Of a stretch of 34,106 bases of DNA, positions 16,101 through 24,013 are shown in pieces. The stretch's first letter is position 1. Every line of letters starts with the position of its first letter. The DNA comes from DUEN01 sp024277095 (lineage in GTDB: Bacteria; Chloroflexota; Anaerolineae; DUEN01), in the NCBI GenBank assembly GCA_024277095.1, contig JAJRVX010000480.1:1-34106 (forward strand). The letters run 5' to 3'. The notes under the pieces were generated by a model. That model was not told where the DNA came from and did not search any database. It was given only the letters and a program-made list of their open reading frames with translations. Position numbers and translations under genes: made by a program.

Positions 16101-17736
16101 CTTCAGCACCAACTTCACCTTCGGCGGGCCGCCGGCCTCCTCCGGGCCGTACGACAACGGCCGCGTGTACCCCTCACAGGACTGGGTGGGACGCGCCGCC
16201 ACCGGCGACTGGCGCTTCTTCATGGCCGACTTCACCGAGGTGCCTGAGAACGCCAGCCTCATCGTGGACACGCGATGGGACTACCCGGGGACCGACATCG
16301 ACACCATCATCATGGGGCCCACGGCATCGGACTACAGCGAGCAGGATCCCGACTACTACGGGCCGTACACGCTGGACACCATAGGCCGCAGCACCGACAC
16401 GAATCAGGGCTACGGCATGTGGCTATGGGATACGGCCACCGGGACCAACCGGGAGATCGTCACAGCCCCGGCGCAGCCCGGCCTGCACGTGATCGCCCTG
16501 CACAACGTCATCTTCGCCGGCGAGGCCCTCTACGAGAGCTTCACCGGCCAGGTGGGGGTGATCACCACCAATCCGTCCAGCATCGAGGAACTGGCGCTGA
16601 CCAGCAGCGGCACCGTCACGGTGACCGTGAACGCGTCGATCCCGCTGCCAGACCTGGTCGCGGAGGGATTCGGCCTGGGCAAGGCGGAGACCTACACCGA
16701 TCAGGTGGTCAGCCAGGACGACCCGGACGACCCCGCCACGGCCTCGTACACCCGCACCGTGACCATCGACCACGGCGCGCGGCTGGACGTGGAGATCCAC
16801 GGACAGGCCAGCGACGATCTGGACCTCTACGTATACTACCTGACGGACGCCGGACCGGTCTCGATGGGATCCTCAACCACGCCCACCGCGGACGAGTCCG
16901 TCAGCATCACCTTCCCGCCTGACGGCACGTACCTGATCGCCGTGCATGGCTGGTCGGTGCCGGCCGGGACCACCACCTTCGACCTGACCATCAACGCCGT
17001 TCAGGGCTACGACCTGCAGGTGAGCAACATCCCCAGCGGGCCGTTCGCCCCAGGACAGGACATCACCTTCACGATGAACTGGACCAAGGAACTGGCGGAG
17101 GGCGAGTCGGCCGAAGGCCTGCTGCTCCTCGGGCCCTCCATGGCCCCCGGCGCCGTGGCCATCCCGGTGCGCATCCAGGCCGCCACCTTCAACCAGCCGA
17201 TGACCACGACCGTGCCCGTGTCCCTGGACACCTTCATGCACTCGGGCGAGCCCGACACCAACTTCGGTGACTGGCCCAAGCTGCATGTGGGCGCCAATGA
17301 CACGCTGCGGACCGTGCTCTGGGCTGACGTGTCCAGCATCCCGGCGCCGTATCCGGTGGACCAGGCCACCCTGCACGTGTGGGTGGACTCCTTCGCCGGC
17401 GGCGGCAGCCCGCACACACTGTCCGCCCACCAGGTGCAGACCGCCTGGGATGAGGCTACCGCGACCTGGAACACGCCGTGGAGCGCGGCAGGCGGCGACT
17501 ACGACGATACGCCCGTCGGCACAACGAGCATCAGCGCCGCCGACGCGGGCCGCTGGGTCACCATCGACATCACGCCTCTGGTGCAGCAATGGGTGGCCGA
17601 TCCCGGCACCAACCTGGGCGTGATGCTGCGGGCGACCGGTACCAGCTGGACCCGGTTCAACCTGGCCAGCAGCGAGTACTGGGACGACGCGACCAAGCCG
17701 TACATCGAGATCCAATACCGGGCGCCTGGCCCATGA
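13129..17736 (+). CDS. Secreted subtilisin-like serine protease (S8) with C-terminal DNRLRE-type domain
   Basis: The product is 1535 residues with a classic signal peptide (LAVLLIVALALPLSVIPVQA). The catalytic triad reads Asp205 (MANDSGIDFCHPDL), His437 (GGDHGQLVAS) and Ser650 (GGTSRSGPVTAG), with the oxyanion Asn555 in STGNYAPG. The 232 residues between Asp and His are far more than in ordinary subtilases (about 30-70); the insert carries acidic, calcium-loop-like stretches (DLDNDYDFTDE, DLDGDGYADVSGG). After the catalytic domain come beta-sandwich regions, a PPC-like domain (about 1200-1290) and a DNRLRE/CBM96-like domain (about 1365-1530: FMHSGEPDTNFGDWPKLHVG ... TWNTPW ... WVTIDITPLVQQWV). 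A good ribosome site (AAAGGAG) precedes the ATG. It should be an extracellular peptidase, probably calcium-stabilised. It has no Leu-Pro tail, unlike the next gene. A second S8 gene follows 148 bases later. Confidence 0.93.
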   Translation: MKAGLPRGLAVLLIVALALPLSVIPVQADTAAASHQGGTTTVQTANDATAQKIHSKLAAQLEQAAAQDTIDVLVYVKAGTDISEYLVWQLVRPLVYPNGLQAIAGAAKAGVIPKIAALDTVVAVRPLANVYDPPTPVEPEISRVPNRDIIQARLAAIRNGVQAQGARPEKAQGISDWFDILDNHKSKAAWEKGFTGQGVKVMANDSGIDFCHPDLEGTQARITNPESPYYGWPEMFDSRSMYLWALDSYLGMTNIANGAGDYADTSTTRSGDELIDNGDGTYSLVYTPIGSTDPNGHTYRVPGTSKSGVYHIGSHPDKALQQYWYDERVAVLVVDENEPGVYDTVYVDLDNDYDFTDEKPARKGDETACKDLDGDGYADVSGGLVYFIADGVNPIPAADWMWGLGVAGNDAPDFGEPGNGDLVAFIIQDFTEAGGDHGQLVASAIAAQGVIDGNAPDWKPAGDGTPGTGMVVGGGKDVKLVANGNFYVSPFDEDGFLFSIYGYDGVAGTDDDIQIINNSWGSPAGDNDGWQDRDRLLDAIQRKNPSLSIIFSTGNYAPGYGTVTSPMPMGAIGVGASTQYGSTNDFGSLELATMDQITYGDVSSFSSRGPSARGEVGVHVVANGAWGAGDLSLNEVGDGWAAWEVWGGTSRSGPVTAGNLALVYDAYRQTYGTWPDYETARAILMAGAEDSNYDVLVQGAGRVNADKATDIAAGLGSVYTTPDSWSFGDYRGTVYPGFANILFPGTSSTKTFTVYNTGSTDRVVNISTDRLVKIGEMNFDWTTAPVSDEGPYEFPQPDYLRDLTSDIPEGTDLMIVRWTIPMDEFDPEGDLRWNQRWYGAIYDWTDVNGDGNLWEDLDGDGAVDRQNGEMDEKEAVLFSYWRPYNIGGQMTVQRPLERMHDGIYLGLIHRQRSEDIPQTHFKFKVEFYQHAPWPWLSIEPTSLTVPANGMATFDATMSVPSTAAYGLYEGSIRVNDGTHESVVPVTVNVAAFSTNFTFGGPPASSGPYDNGRVYPSQDWVGRAATGDWRFFMADFTEVPENASLIVDTRWDYPGTDIDTIIMGPTASDYSEQDPDYYGPYTLDTIGRSTDTNQGYGMWLWDTATGTNREIVTAPAQPGLHVIALHNVIFAGEALYESFTGQVGVITTNPSSIEELALTSSGTVTVTVNASIPLPDLVAEGFGLGKAETYTDQVVSQDDPDDPATASYTRTVTIDHGARLDVEIHGQASDDLDLYVYYLTDAGPVSMGSSTTPTADESVSITFPPDGTYLIAVHGWSVPAGTTTFDLTINAVQGYDLQVSNIPSGPFAPGQDITFTMNWTKELAEGESAEGLLLLGPSMAPGAVAIPVRIQAATFNQPMTTTVPVSLDTFMHSGEPDTNFGDWPKLHVGANDTLRTVLWADVSSIPAPYPVDQATLHVWVDSFAGGGSPHTLSAHQVQTAWDEATATWNTPWSAAGGDYDDTPVGTTSISAADAGRWVTIDITPLVQQWVADPGTNLGVMLRATGTSWTRFNLASSEYWDDATKPYIEIQYRAPGP

Positions 17737-17759
17737 GATGGGCCGGTGGCCACTATCAG

Positions 17760-17857
17760 GGCGAGGGGAGGCGCTGACTCCTCTCGCCCGACCCCGGGCC
17801 AGCGGGCCGCGCGCTCGCTGGCCCTTCTACATCCAGCACGGCGGATCACCATCCGCC
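17760..17857 (+). other. Three tandem hairpins between the two subtilase genes
   Basis: In the 148-base spacer, inverted repeats lie at 17760-17769/17779-17788 (GGCGAGGGGA/TCCTCTCGCC, one G-U), 17796-17804/17816-17824 (GGGCCAGCG/CGCTGGCCC, followed by TTCT) and 17840-17846/17851-17857 (GGCGGAT/ATCCGCC). They could act as terminator, attenuator or mRNA-processing stems that set the ratio of the two proteases. Confidence 0.6.
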
Positions 17858-17884
17858 GCAAGCCTTTTGTGCTGAGGAGCTCTC

Positions 17885-20800
17885 ATGCGCAGGTGGACGT
17901 ATTGGCTGATCGCCCTGGCAGCCATCGGGCTGGCGCTTACCACCCAGGCCAGCGCCCATGCCGCCGATTACCGACCGGGTGAACTCTTCATCAAATTCAA
18001 GCCGGGGACATCCGCACAAGTTCAGGCGCAGGTCCTGGCCCGGATCGGAGGTCGCCTCATCAAGCGGTTCGACCATCTGGGCGCGCTATGGGTCGCCATC
18101 CCCAGCGGCAAGGAAAACGCCACGGTGGCAGCCCTGCAAGACGAGCCTGCCGTCGAGTTCGCGGAGCCCAACTATTACCTCTACGCGGCCTACACGCCAA
18201 ACGATCCCGCCTTCGCCACCGCCCAATGGAACCTGTCCCGCATCGACGCGCCGTCCGCCTGGGATGTGATCCGCGACGCCCAAGAGGCCCTCATCGCCGT
18301 CGTGGACTCAGGGGTGGACTACCACCACCCCGACCTGCGGGAGTCGCTCTGGCTGAACCCGGCGGAGAGCGTCTATAACGCCACGCTGGGGCGCGAGATC
18401 TGCGACCAGGACGGCATCGACGACGACGGGAACGGCTACGTGGACGACTGTTACGGCTGGGATTGGGTGGACTACGACGCGGCGCCGCTGGATCAGGAAG
18501 GCCATGGGACCCAGGTGACCGGCACCGCAGCGGCCGCGACGGACAACGGCATCGGCATGGCGGGCCTGGGTTGGGGAGCCCGCTTCATGAGCCTGCGGGT
18601 CCTCGACGAGACCGGTCGCGGCGACCTGGGCAGCCTGGTGGAGGCGCTCCACTACCTGGACGCGTTCGCCTCGCGACGGATCATCGTAAACCTGAGCCTG
18701 AGCCTCCCACCGGGCGTCACCTCGGACCTGCTGCACCTGGCCATCAAGCAGGCCCACGATCACGGCATGCTGATCGTCGCCGCCAGCGGGAACAACGGAC
18801 AGGGCCAGGTCAACTATCCGGCCGCCTACCCGGAGGTGCTGGCCGTCGGCGCCACCACCGACCAGGATCAACGATGGAGCCTCTCCAACTACGGATCCGC
18901 CCTGGACGTCGTCGCGCCCGGGGCCGGCATCTACGCGACCACGCTGAACTTCACCTACGTCGAGGACTCGGGCACGTCCTTCGCCACGCCCCACGTCAGC
19001 GGGCTGGCAGCCCTCCTCTGGAGCGCCGTCCCCCACCTCACCGCGGATCAGATCGCCGAGATCATCCGAACGACGGCCGATGACGTGAACGTCGAGTCCC
19101 AGCCGGGGCCGGACGTGTACCTGGGCTGGGGGCGGATCAACGCCCGCAGGGCGGCCATCGTCGCCACCTCCAGCCTGACGATCTCCCTGACGGCAGATCC
19201 GGCCGGGGTCCCCGTCCTGGGGAGCGCCGTCATCACAGGCACCATCCTCCAGCCAGATAGGAGGCCCGCCGGGACCGGGCTGGTCGTCCAGTTCCATGCC
19301 TCGGGCGGCTCCGTCGCGCCCGCCACGGCGATCGCCCACCGCGGCGTCGTGACGACGACCTTCGCCGCCAGCTCCCTGGAGGGCACCGGCATCGTCACGG
19401 CCACCCTGGGGGCCGTCAGCCAGGCGATCACCATCCCCATCAGCGCGGGCAGGCCGTACACCCTCACCCTGGACGCGGTCCCCCCGCTCCTGGCCGTGGG
19501 CGGCGGCCAACAGGGACGGGCCGTACTACGCGCCCAGGTTCAGGACCCGGCCGGATACCCGGTGAAGGACGGCACCCCTGTGACCTTCGCCGCGGACCTG
19601 GGCACAGTCGACCCGCCCACCAGCACCACCGCGAGCGGCGTAGCGACCACCACGCTCACCTCCGGCTCCCTGACCGGCCTGGTTCACATCACCGCCACGG
19701 TGAACGGGCTGACCGCCACCACCATGGCCGAGATCGTGGGGCCGGGACAGCCTTTCTCGCTCACCCTGACGACCAGCTCCCCTGAGGTCACCGTAGGCGG
19801 CGGCCAGGCCGTCATCACGGCCACGGTACGCGATCTCAACGACGACCCCGTGGCCGCCGGACACCTGGTCGATCTTCAGGCCACCGGTGGTACCGTCCAT
19901 CCCGAACGGGCGCAGACCAACGCCGATGGCCAGGTCGTGGCGACCTTCACCGCCGGAGACGCGCTGGGAGCGGCCCTCATCACAGCCCGCTCGGGGCCGG
20001 TGCTCAGCGCCCGCCTGGCCCTCCCCATCGTCCCGGGCGACCCCGCCCGGATCACGCTCACCTCCGCGTCCTCCGAGGTGGAGACGGGAGATCACTACGT
20101 GCCAATCACGGCCACCGTGACCGATCGGCTGGGGAACCCGGTGCGGGACGGGACGTTCATCACCTTCTCCACGACGCTGGGACAGGTGACGGCAACGCGC
20201 ACCGCCACGCACGACGGCCGGGCGCTATCCGAGCTACGCGCGGGCCCCACGCCGGGCAAGGCGCGCATCACCGCCACCGCGGACAACGACGCGCAGGGCG
20301 TTGCGGAGATCCAGATCGTCCCCGGCCCGGCCACCCGGGTCACGCTCTCCACCACGTCCGACACGGTCGAGGTGAACGGCCAGACCGCGCTCCTGGCCCG
20401 GGCATGGGACGCCTTTGACAACCCGGTGCGGGACGGGACGAGCATTCAGCTGGTGACCGACGCCGGGCTGCTGGGCCCCCTCGGCGGTTCCCCCGGCGCG
20501 CCATCCCTCAACGCGCAGGCGGAAAACGGGAGCATCCAGGCGAGCTTCTTCGCCCCGCCCACCCCGGGGATCGCGCACATCACGGCGCGGGCAGGCCCCA
20601 CCGCCACCCACACCATCTCGATCACCGTACAACCGGGAGGGCCGGCTCAGCTCACCGTCACCGCCGACGCGACGTTGATATCCCCAGGGGAGAGCATCAC
20701 CGTCACGGCCCGGGTCCGTGACAGCCTCGGGAATCCGGTGGCGGACGGCACCTCCGTCTATTTCGCCACCACGCTCGGCGAGATCTCCCCACGCCACACG

Positions 20801-20953
20801 ACCACCATCAACGGCGTGGCGGAGGCGACGTTCCAGGCAGGCCCGCAGACCGGGGATGCCACCATCGGAGTGAGCGTCGGGGACCTGTTCGAGGTGATCG
20901 TGATCCGGGTGCGCGAGCATATCTACTACCTGCCCATCGCGCTGCGGCGGTAG
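17885..20953 (+). CDS. Secreted subtilisin-like protease (S8) with six Ig-like domains and a Leu-Pro C-terminal tail
   Basis: The product is 1022 residues. After a signal peptide (LIALAAIGLALTTQASAHA) there is a fervidolysin-like propeptide (YRPGELFIKFKPGTSAQV ... VEFAEPNYYLYA, about 28-95). The catalytic domain shows Asp141 (AVVDSGVDYHHPDL), His207 (EGHGTQVTG), Asn303 (AASGNNGQGQ) and Ser365 (SGTSFATPHVSG), so it should be active. Six invasin/Big_1-like domains follow from about residue 425, each with a core such as VTARVRDSLGNPVADGTSVYF. The protein ends REHIYYLPIALRR, a tail shared in outline with two other secreted proteins of the window. GAGGAG five bases ahead of ATG supports the start. 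The Ig stalk probably holds the protease away from the cell surface. It is likely co-expressed with the preceding S8 gene, subject to the intervening hairpins. Confidence 0.95.
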   Translation: MRRWTYWLIALAAIGLALTTQASAHAADYRPGELFIKFKPGTSAQVQAQVLARIGGRLIKRFDHLGALWVAIPSGKENATVAALQDEPAVEFAEPNYYLYAAYTPNDPAFATAQWNLSRIDAPSAWDVIRDAQEALIAVVDSGVDYHHPDLRESLWLNPAESVYNATLGREICDQDGIDDDGNGYVDDCYGWDWVDYDAAPLDQEGHGTQVTGTAAAATDNGIGMAGLGWGARFMSLRVLDETGRGDLGSLVEALHYLDAFASRRIIVNLSLSLPPGVTSDLLHLAIKQAHDHGMLIVAASGNNGQGQVNYPAAYPEVLAVGATTDQDQRWSLSNYGSALDVVAPGAGIYATTLNFTYVEDSGTSFATPHVSGLAALLWSAVPHLTADQIAEIIRTTADDVNVESQPGPDVYLGWGRINARRAAIVATSSLTISLTADPAGVPVLGSAVITGTILQPDRRPAGTGLVVQFHASGGSVAPATAIAHRGVVTTTFAASSLEGTGIVTATLGAVSQAITIPISAGRPYTLTLDAVPPLLAVGGGQQGRAVLRAQVQDPAGYPVKDGTPVTFAADLGTVDPPTSTTASGVATTTLTSGSLTGLVHITATVNGLTATTMAEIVGPGQPFSLTLTTSSPEVTVGGGQAVITATVRDLNDDPVAAGHLVDLQATGGTVHPERAQTNADGQVVATFTAGDALGAALITARSGPVLSARLALPIVPGDPARITLTSASSEVETGDHYVPITATVTDRLGNPVRDGTFITFSTTLGQVTATRTATHDGRALSELRAGPTPGKARITATADNDAQGVAEIQIVPGPATRVTLSTTSDTVEVNGQTALLARAWDAFDNPVRDGTSIQLVTDAGLLGPLGGSPGAPSLNAQAENGSIQASFFAPPTPGIAHITARAGPTATHTISITVQPGGPAQLTVTADATLISPGESITVTARVRDSLGNPVADGTSVYFATTLGEISPRHTTTINGVAEATFQAGPQTGDATIGVSVGDLFEVIVIRVREHIYYLPIALRR

Positions 20954-20965
20954 CAGGAACGCAAA

Positions 20966-20993
20966 AGCGGGGCGGAGCTCACTCCGTCCCGCT
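20966..20993. terminator. Bidirectional terminator between convergent genes
   Basis: AGCGGGGCGGAG (20966-20977) pairs with CTCCGTCCCGCT (20982-20993) around a CTCA loop, a 12-base stem with one G-U pair. AAAA on the left gives a T-run when read from the minus strand, serving the lipoprotein gene; the plus side has CTCTCGTC. It lies between the subtilase stop and the lipoprotein stop. Confidence 0.7.
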
Positions 20994-21031
20994 CTCTCGT
21001 CCTCGCCGGGGCATGGCGTCACCCCGGACGG

Positions 21032-21739
21032 CTAACGGGTGCAGTACACCACCCGATTCTGGCTGGCATGATACTCGTAGGCCTTCCCCTGCGCTTCCAA
21101 CAGGATCCGATAACCGGGCGTGATCACCTGAGCGTACATCTTGCCGGGCTCGGGGCACCCCAGGCTGGTATCGGGCCACTCCACCGCCTCCACGGAGCGC
21201 ACCTGGATCGTATCCTTGGTGACCCGCAGGCGCTCGGCCAGATCCGCCACTGCCTGCGCCACCACCGCTATCTCCGCCCCCGCCGACCGGCTATCCGTCG
21301 GCTCCCCTTCCGGCTCCGGCCATATCTGCTCCCCCACGATCTCCTCCCCCGCGCGGCACAGGATCAGCCGTCGGCCATCGCTGTGCAACACGTACTCCTG
21401 GCCACCCGCTCGGAAGATGATCTCCTGGCCGATCACCAGCGCCGGAGGGCTCGTCTTCTTCGGCCCCTCCGCCGTCGGGCAGTTCAGATCCTCCAGCGCC
21501 ATCTCGTCGCTGGTCACCGAGACGAACTCGATCTGATCGGGCGACAGCCCCAACCGCTCCGCCAGCGATTCCCGGGCCTGTTCCACCAGCGCCTCACCGC
21601 CCAGGCGGAGCGCAGACCGGGCCGGCACGGGCGTCGGGCTAGGCGCCGGTGAAGGCGTCGGTGTGGGAAGGCTGGGCGGCGCACACGCCCCCACCCACAG
21701 CGCGATCAGTAAGGCCGCCATCCACCATCGAGTTCTCAT
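21032..21739 (-). CDS. Lipoprotein with two copies of a small Cys-containing domain
   Basis: The product is 235 residues. A lipoprotein signal (MAALLIALWVGAC) places the lipidated Cys at residue 19, followed by a Pro-Thr spacer (PTPTPSPAPSPTPVPA). Two related units follow, about 50-130 and 160-235. Each begins with a helix (ARESLAERLGLSPDQI; VADLAERLRVTKDTI), then a strand, a Cys in a NCP/GCP motif (Cys87, Cys195), a VI.G..I/ITPGYRI segment and a final Tyr-rich hairpin ending in a second Cys (Cys128, Cys233). The Cys pairs probably form disulfides outside the membrane. Domains of this look (WPDTSLGCPEPGKMYAQVITPG) recur in Chloroflexota and cyanobacterial lipoproteins, but I know no function. 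GGGAGGGG precedes the ATG. It is the last gene after yggT and may be on the same transcript. Confidence 0.85.
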   Translation of the reverse strand: MRTRWWMAALLIALWVGACAPPSLPTPTPSPAPSPTPVPARSALRLGGEALVEQARESLAERLGLSPDQIEFVSVTSDEMALEDLNCPTAEGPKKTSPPALVIGQEIIFRAGGQEYVLHSDGRRLILCRAGEEIVGEQIWPEPEGEPTDSRSAGAEIAVVAQAVADLAERLRVTKDTIQVRSVEAVEWPDTSLGCPEPGKMYAQVITPGYRILLEAQGKAYEYHASQNRVVYCTR

Positions 21740-21788
21740 GTATCCCCTCCCTAATCTAGGACGAACGGCCCCACCGAAGGTTCCATAC

Positions 21789-22055
21789 TCAAAGGCTGAC
21801 GAGCAAGGACACCAACACGTTTCGCATCACCTCCAGCACGATCAACACGACGATCGGGGAGATATCGATCATGCCCACGGAGGGGACGATGCGACGCGCC
21901 GGCTCCAGGATGGGATCGGTAATGGAACGCAGGATCTGCACCAGCGGGTTCTCCGGGTTGATGTTGGGGAACCACGTCAACAGCACCCGGATGATGATCG
22001 CCCACGTCAGCACCTGGAACAACAGGTTGATGAATACAACTAGAAAGCCAATCAT
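21789..22055 (-). CDS. yggT: YggT family membrane protein
   Basis: The 88-residue product has two hydrophobic blocks (FLVVFINLLFQVLTWAIIIR, about 4-23, and ISPIVVLIVLEVMRNVLVSL) flanking the family signature RVLLTWFPNINPENPLVQIL ... TDPILEPARRIVPSVGMIDISPIV. YggT proteins are small inner-membrane proteins often found beside yggS, sepF and division genes; a role in envelope assembly or osmotic tolerance has been suggested. Its ATG overlaps the TGA of proC by four bases (ATGA), indicating translational coupling. Confidence 0.93.
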   Translation of the reverse strand: MIGFLVVFINLLFQVLTWAIIIRVLLTWFPNINPENPLVQILRSITDPILEPARRIVPSVGMIDISPIVVLIVLEVMRNVLVSLLVSL

Positions 22056-22876
22056 TGCTCGCTCAAACCCCCAAGATATTTCGACTTCTGATAGGCCGCC
22101 CAGATCGCCTTGGAGAGCACCGTGCGCATGCCGCCTTTTTCGAGCTGATACAGCGCCTCGGCCGTCGTCCCGCCCGGCGAGGTGACCGCGTTGCGCAATT
22201 CCGTGGGATGCCGCCCCGTCGCCTTCGCCAGCGCCACCGAGCCTTCCATGGTCTGCAACACCAACCGGGTGGCCACATCCCGAGAGAACCCCATGTGCAC
22301 GCCCGCGTCGATCATGGCCTCCATGAACAGGAAGACGTAGCCAGGGCCGGTGCCGGAGAGGGCGGTCGCCATGTCCAGATAGCCCTCGTCATCCATCCAG
22401 ATCTCATCGCCCAGCGCCCCCAGGATCGTCTGCGCCTGCGCCCGCTGAGCCTCGCTTACCTCGGGCGTCGTCGTCCACACCGTGATCCCCCGCCCGATCT
22501 GCGCCGGGGTATTGGGCATGGCGCGGGCGATGGCCTGATGTGCCAGACCCTTTCGCAGAGCGGAGATGCGAGTCCCGGCGATGATGGAGAGCACCAACGC
22601 GTCGGCCGGGATCTTACCACGCAGTTCGGCCGCCACTTTCTTGTAGACCTGCGGCTTGATGGACAACACGATCACCTTGGCCCGGGACACCGCCTCCACA
22701 TTATCATCCGTCACGTGGACGCCATACTGGGCGGACAGGTGGGTGCGACGTTCCGGAGCCGGATCCGATGCCGTGATGAGGGCGGGCTCGATCAACCGCC
22801 GGTCCAGCAGCCCCTTAATCATGGCCTCGCCCATGGTCCCACCGCCAACGAACGTCATGGCTGAATCACGCAGCAT
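22052..22876 (-). CDS. proC: Pyrroline-5-carboxylate reductase
   Basis: The 274-residue product matches ProC in length and in order of motifs. The Rossmann NAD(P)-binding loop is FVGGGTMGEAMIKGLL, followed by SIKPQVYKKVAAEL, the core RAMPNTPAQIGRGITV, and the C-terminal dimer region ALSGTGPGYVFLFMEAMIDAGVHMGFSRD with LRNAVTSPGGTTAEALYQLEKGGMR. It catalyses the last step of proline synthesis, reducing pyrroline-5-carboxylate with NAD(P)H in the cytosol. ATG at 22876 follows GGAGGGGAA; MTFVGGG at 22858 is an alternative start. It lies between yggS and yggT in the same direction. Confidence 0.96.
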   Translation of the reverse strand: MLRDSAMTFVGGGTMGEAMIKGLLDRRLIEPALITASDPAPERRTHLSAQYGVHVTDDNVEAVSRAKVIVLSIKPQVYKKVAAELRGKIPADALVLSIIAGTRISALRKGLAHQAIARAMPNTPAQIGRGITVWTTTPEVSEAQRAQAQTILGALGDEIWMDDEGYLDMATALSGTGPGYVFLFMEAMIDAGVHMGFSRDVATRLVLQTMEGSVALAKATGRHPTELRNAVTSPGGTTAEALYQLEKGGMRTVLSKAIWAAYQKSKYLGGLSEQ

Positions 22877-22921
22877 TTCCCCTCCCCCTCGTCAAGAGAT
22901 ATAAGACGGGCGCTTATCGCA

Positions 22922-22965
22922 CCGAGACATCCCCTTTTCCACGCTTGCGATGCCCTCCCGGCCCC
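22922..22965 (+). repeat. Remnant of the dispersed intergenic repeat, copy E
   Basis: In the spacer between yggS and proC, ACATCCCCTTTTCC is followed by a CTTGC...TGCCC...TCCCGGCC pattern in the same order and spacing as copy C (28.2 kb). Only the post-palindrome section is recognisable, so this is either a decayed copy or a shared sub-motif. Confidence 0.45.
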
Positions 22966-23005
22966 GCACACCGCGACGGCCATACGGCCGGCCATTTCCC
23001 GCATG

Positions 23006-23785
23006 TCACTCCGCCCGACGCGGGCCGAAGATCGCCCGGCCGATGCGCACGATCGTCGCCCCCTCCTCGATGGCGACCTCGAAGTCGTCCGTCATGCCCA
23101 TGCTGAGGTGATGCCAATCCAGCTCCGGGAAACGACAGGCCATCTCATCTCGCAGAGTCCGCAGGGCCGTAAACACGGGGCGGGCGTCCTCCGGATCGGC
23201 GACAATGGGCGCCATGGTCATCAGCCCGCGCACTCGCAGCCCGGGGAGCGTGGCGATCTCCTCCACGGCCGGGATCAACGCCTCCGGATCGAAGCCGAAC
23301 TTGGTGGCCTCGCCGCTGACGTTGACCTCCAACAGGATCTCCTGAACCCGCCCCGCCTCCAGGGCGAAGCGGCTGAGCCGCCGGGCCAGCTTGACCCGAT
23401 CCACCGAGTGCACCAGGGCGTAACCGCCGGCGATGACATCACGAGCCTTGCGTGATTGCACATGCCCAATCATGTGCCAGACCGGATCAGGGCGAACGCC
23501 CCCGTTGCCGGCATGCGCCGGCGCCTCCGATGTCAGCAGCGCCCGCACCGCCTCGATCTTGGGGTTCCCCTCCTCCACCCGATTCTCCCCAAAGTGACGA
23601 ACTCCCAGATCCAGCGCGGCCACCACGGCCTCAGGCGGATGGGTCTTGCTCACGGCCACCAGCGTGATCTCCCCAGCCGATCGACCCGCTCGCTCGGCCG
23701 CCGCCGCGATCCGCTCCCGCACCTGCTCGAGATTTTTTCTCAGCCGCTCACGATCCACCGTGATCACCGGGCTCTCCTCCGACAT
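23006..23785 (-). CDS. yggS: YggS/PLPBP family PLP-homeostasis protein
   Basis: The product is 259 residues, a little longer than the usual 225-240. The PLP-binding Lys47 sits in TLVAVSKTHPPEAV, followed by FGENRVEEG, WHMIGHVQSRKARDV, VHSVDRVKLA, LLEVNVSGEATKFG and RGLMTMAPI, then LSMGMTDDFEVAIEEGATIVRIGRAIFG. Members bind PLP without a known catalytic reaction and keep vitamin B6 and amino-acid pools balanced. A short insert (about residues 77-93, with SEAPAHAGNGG) before the HMIGHVQ motif accounts for the extra length. GGAGG nine bases ahead supports the ATG. The order pgeF-yggS-proC-yggT is close to that of many Gram-positive and Chloroflexota genomes. Confidence 0.94.
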   Translation of the reverse strand: MSEESPVITVDRERLRKNLEQVRERIAAAAERAGRSAGEITLVAVSKTHPPEAVVAALDLGVRHFGENRVEEGNPKIEAVRALLTSEAPAHAGNGGVRPDPVWHMIGHVQSRKARDVIAGGYALVHSVDRVKLARRLSRFALEAGRVQEILLEVNVSGEATKFGFDPEALIPAVEEIATLPGLRVRGLMTMAPIVADPEDARPVFTALRTLRDEMACRFPELDWHHLSMGMTDDFEVAIEEGATIVRIGRAIFGPRRAE

Positions 23786-23845
23786 CGCCTCGCGCCTCCA
23801 TCCCCTCGCGTTCCCATCTCCTCGTCCACAAACTCAGACCGCGTG

Positions 23846-24010
23846 CTCCACAGGGGGCTGGAAGGGAGTCCCCTCCACGGAAAACTCATCTTTTCCGGCC
23901 TGCACCTGCCTTTCTCGGCCCTCCCCAAAGGACCCAGGCCGAGGCCAGGCAGGTCGAAGGCGAGAGAAAGGCTTTTTCCGGAGGAGCGGATCTCCTCCCT
24001 CAGTTCCCCG
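23846..24010 (+). repeat. Diverged copy of the dispersed intergenic repeat, copy D
   Basis: The spacer between pgeF and yggS holds ACAGGGGGCTGGAAGGGAG, then CCCCTCCACGGAAAACTCAT and CTTTTCCGGCCTGCACCTGC followed by CTTTCTCGGCC, in the same order as the core of copies A-C. The palindromic head is degraded and the downstream half differs. It adds a further stem candidate (GGAGCGGATCTCC) near 23981-23993. Confidence 0.6.
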
Positions 24011-24013
24011 GGG

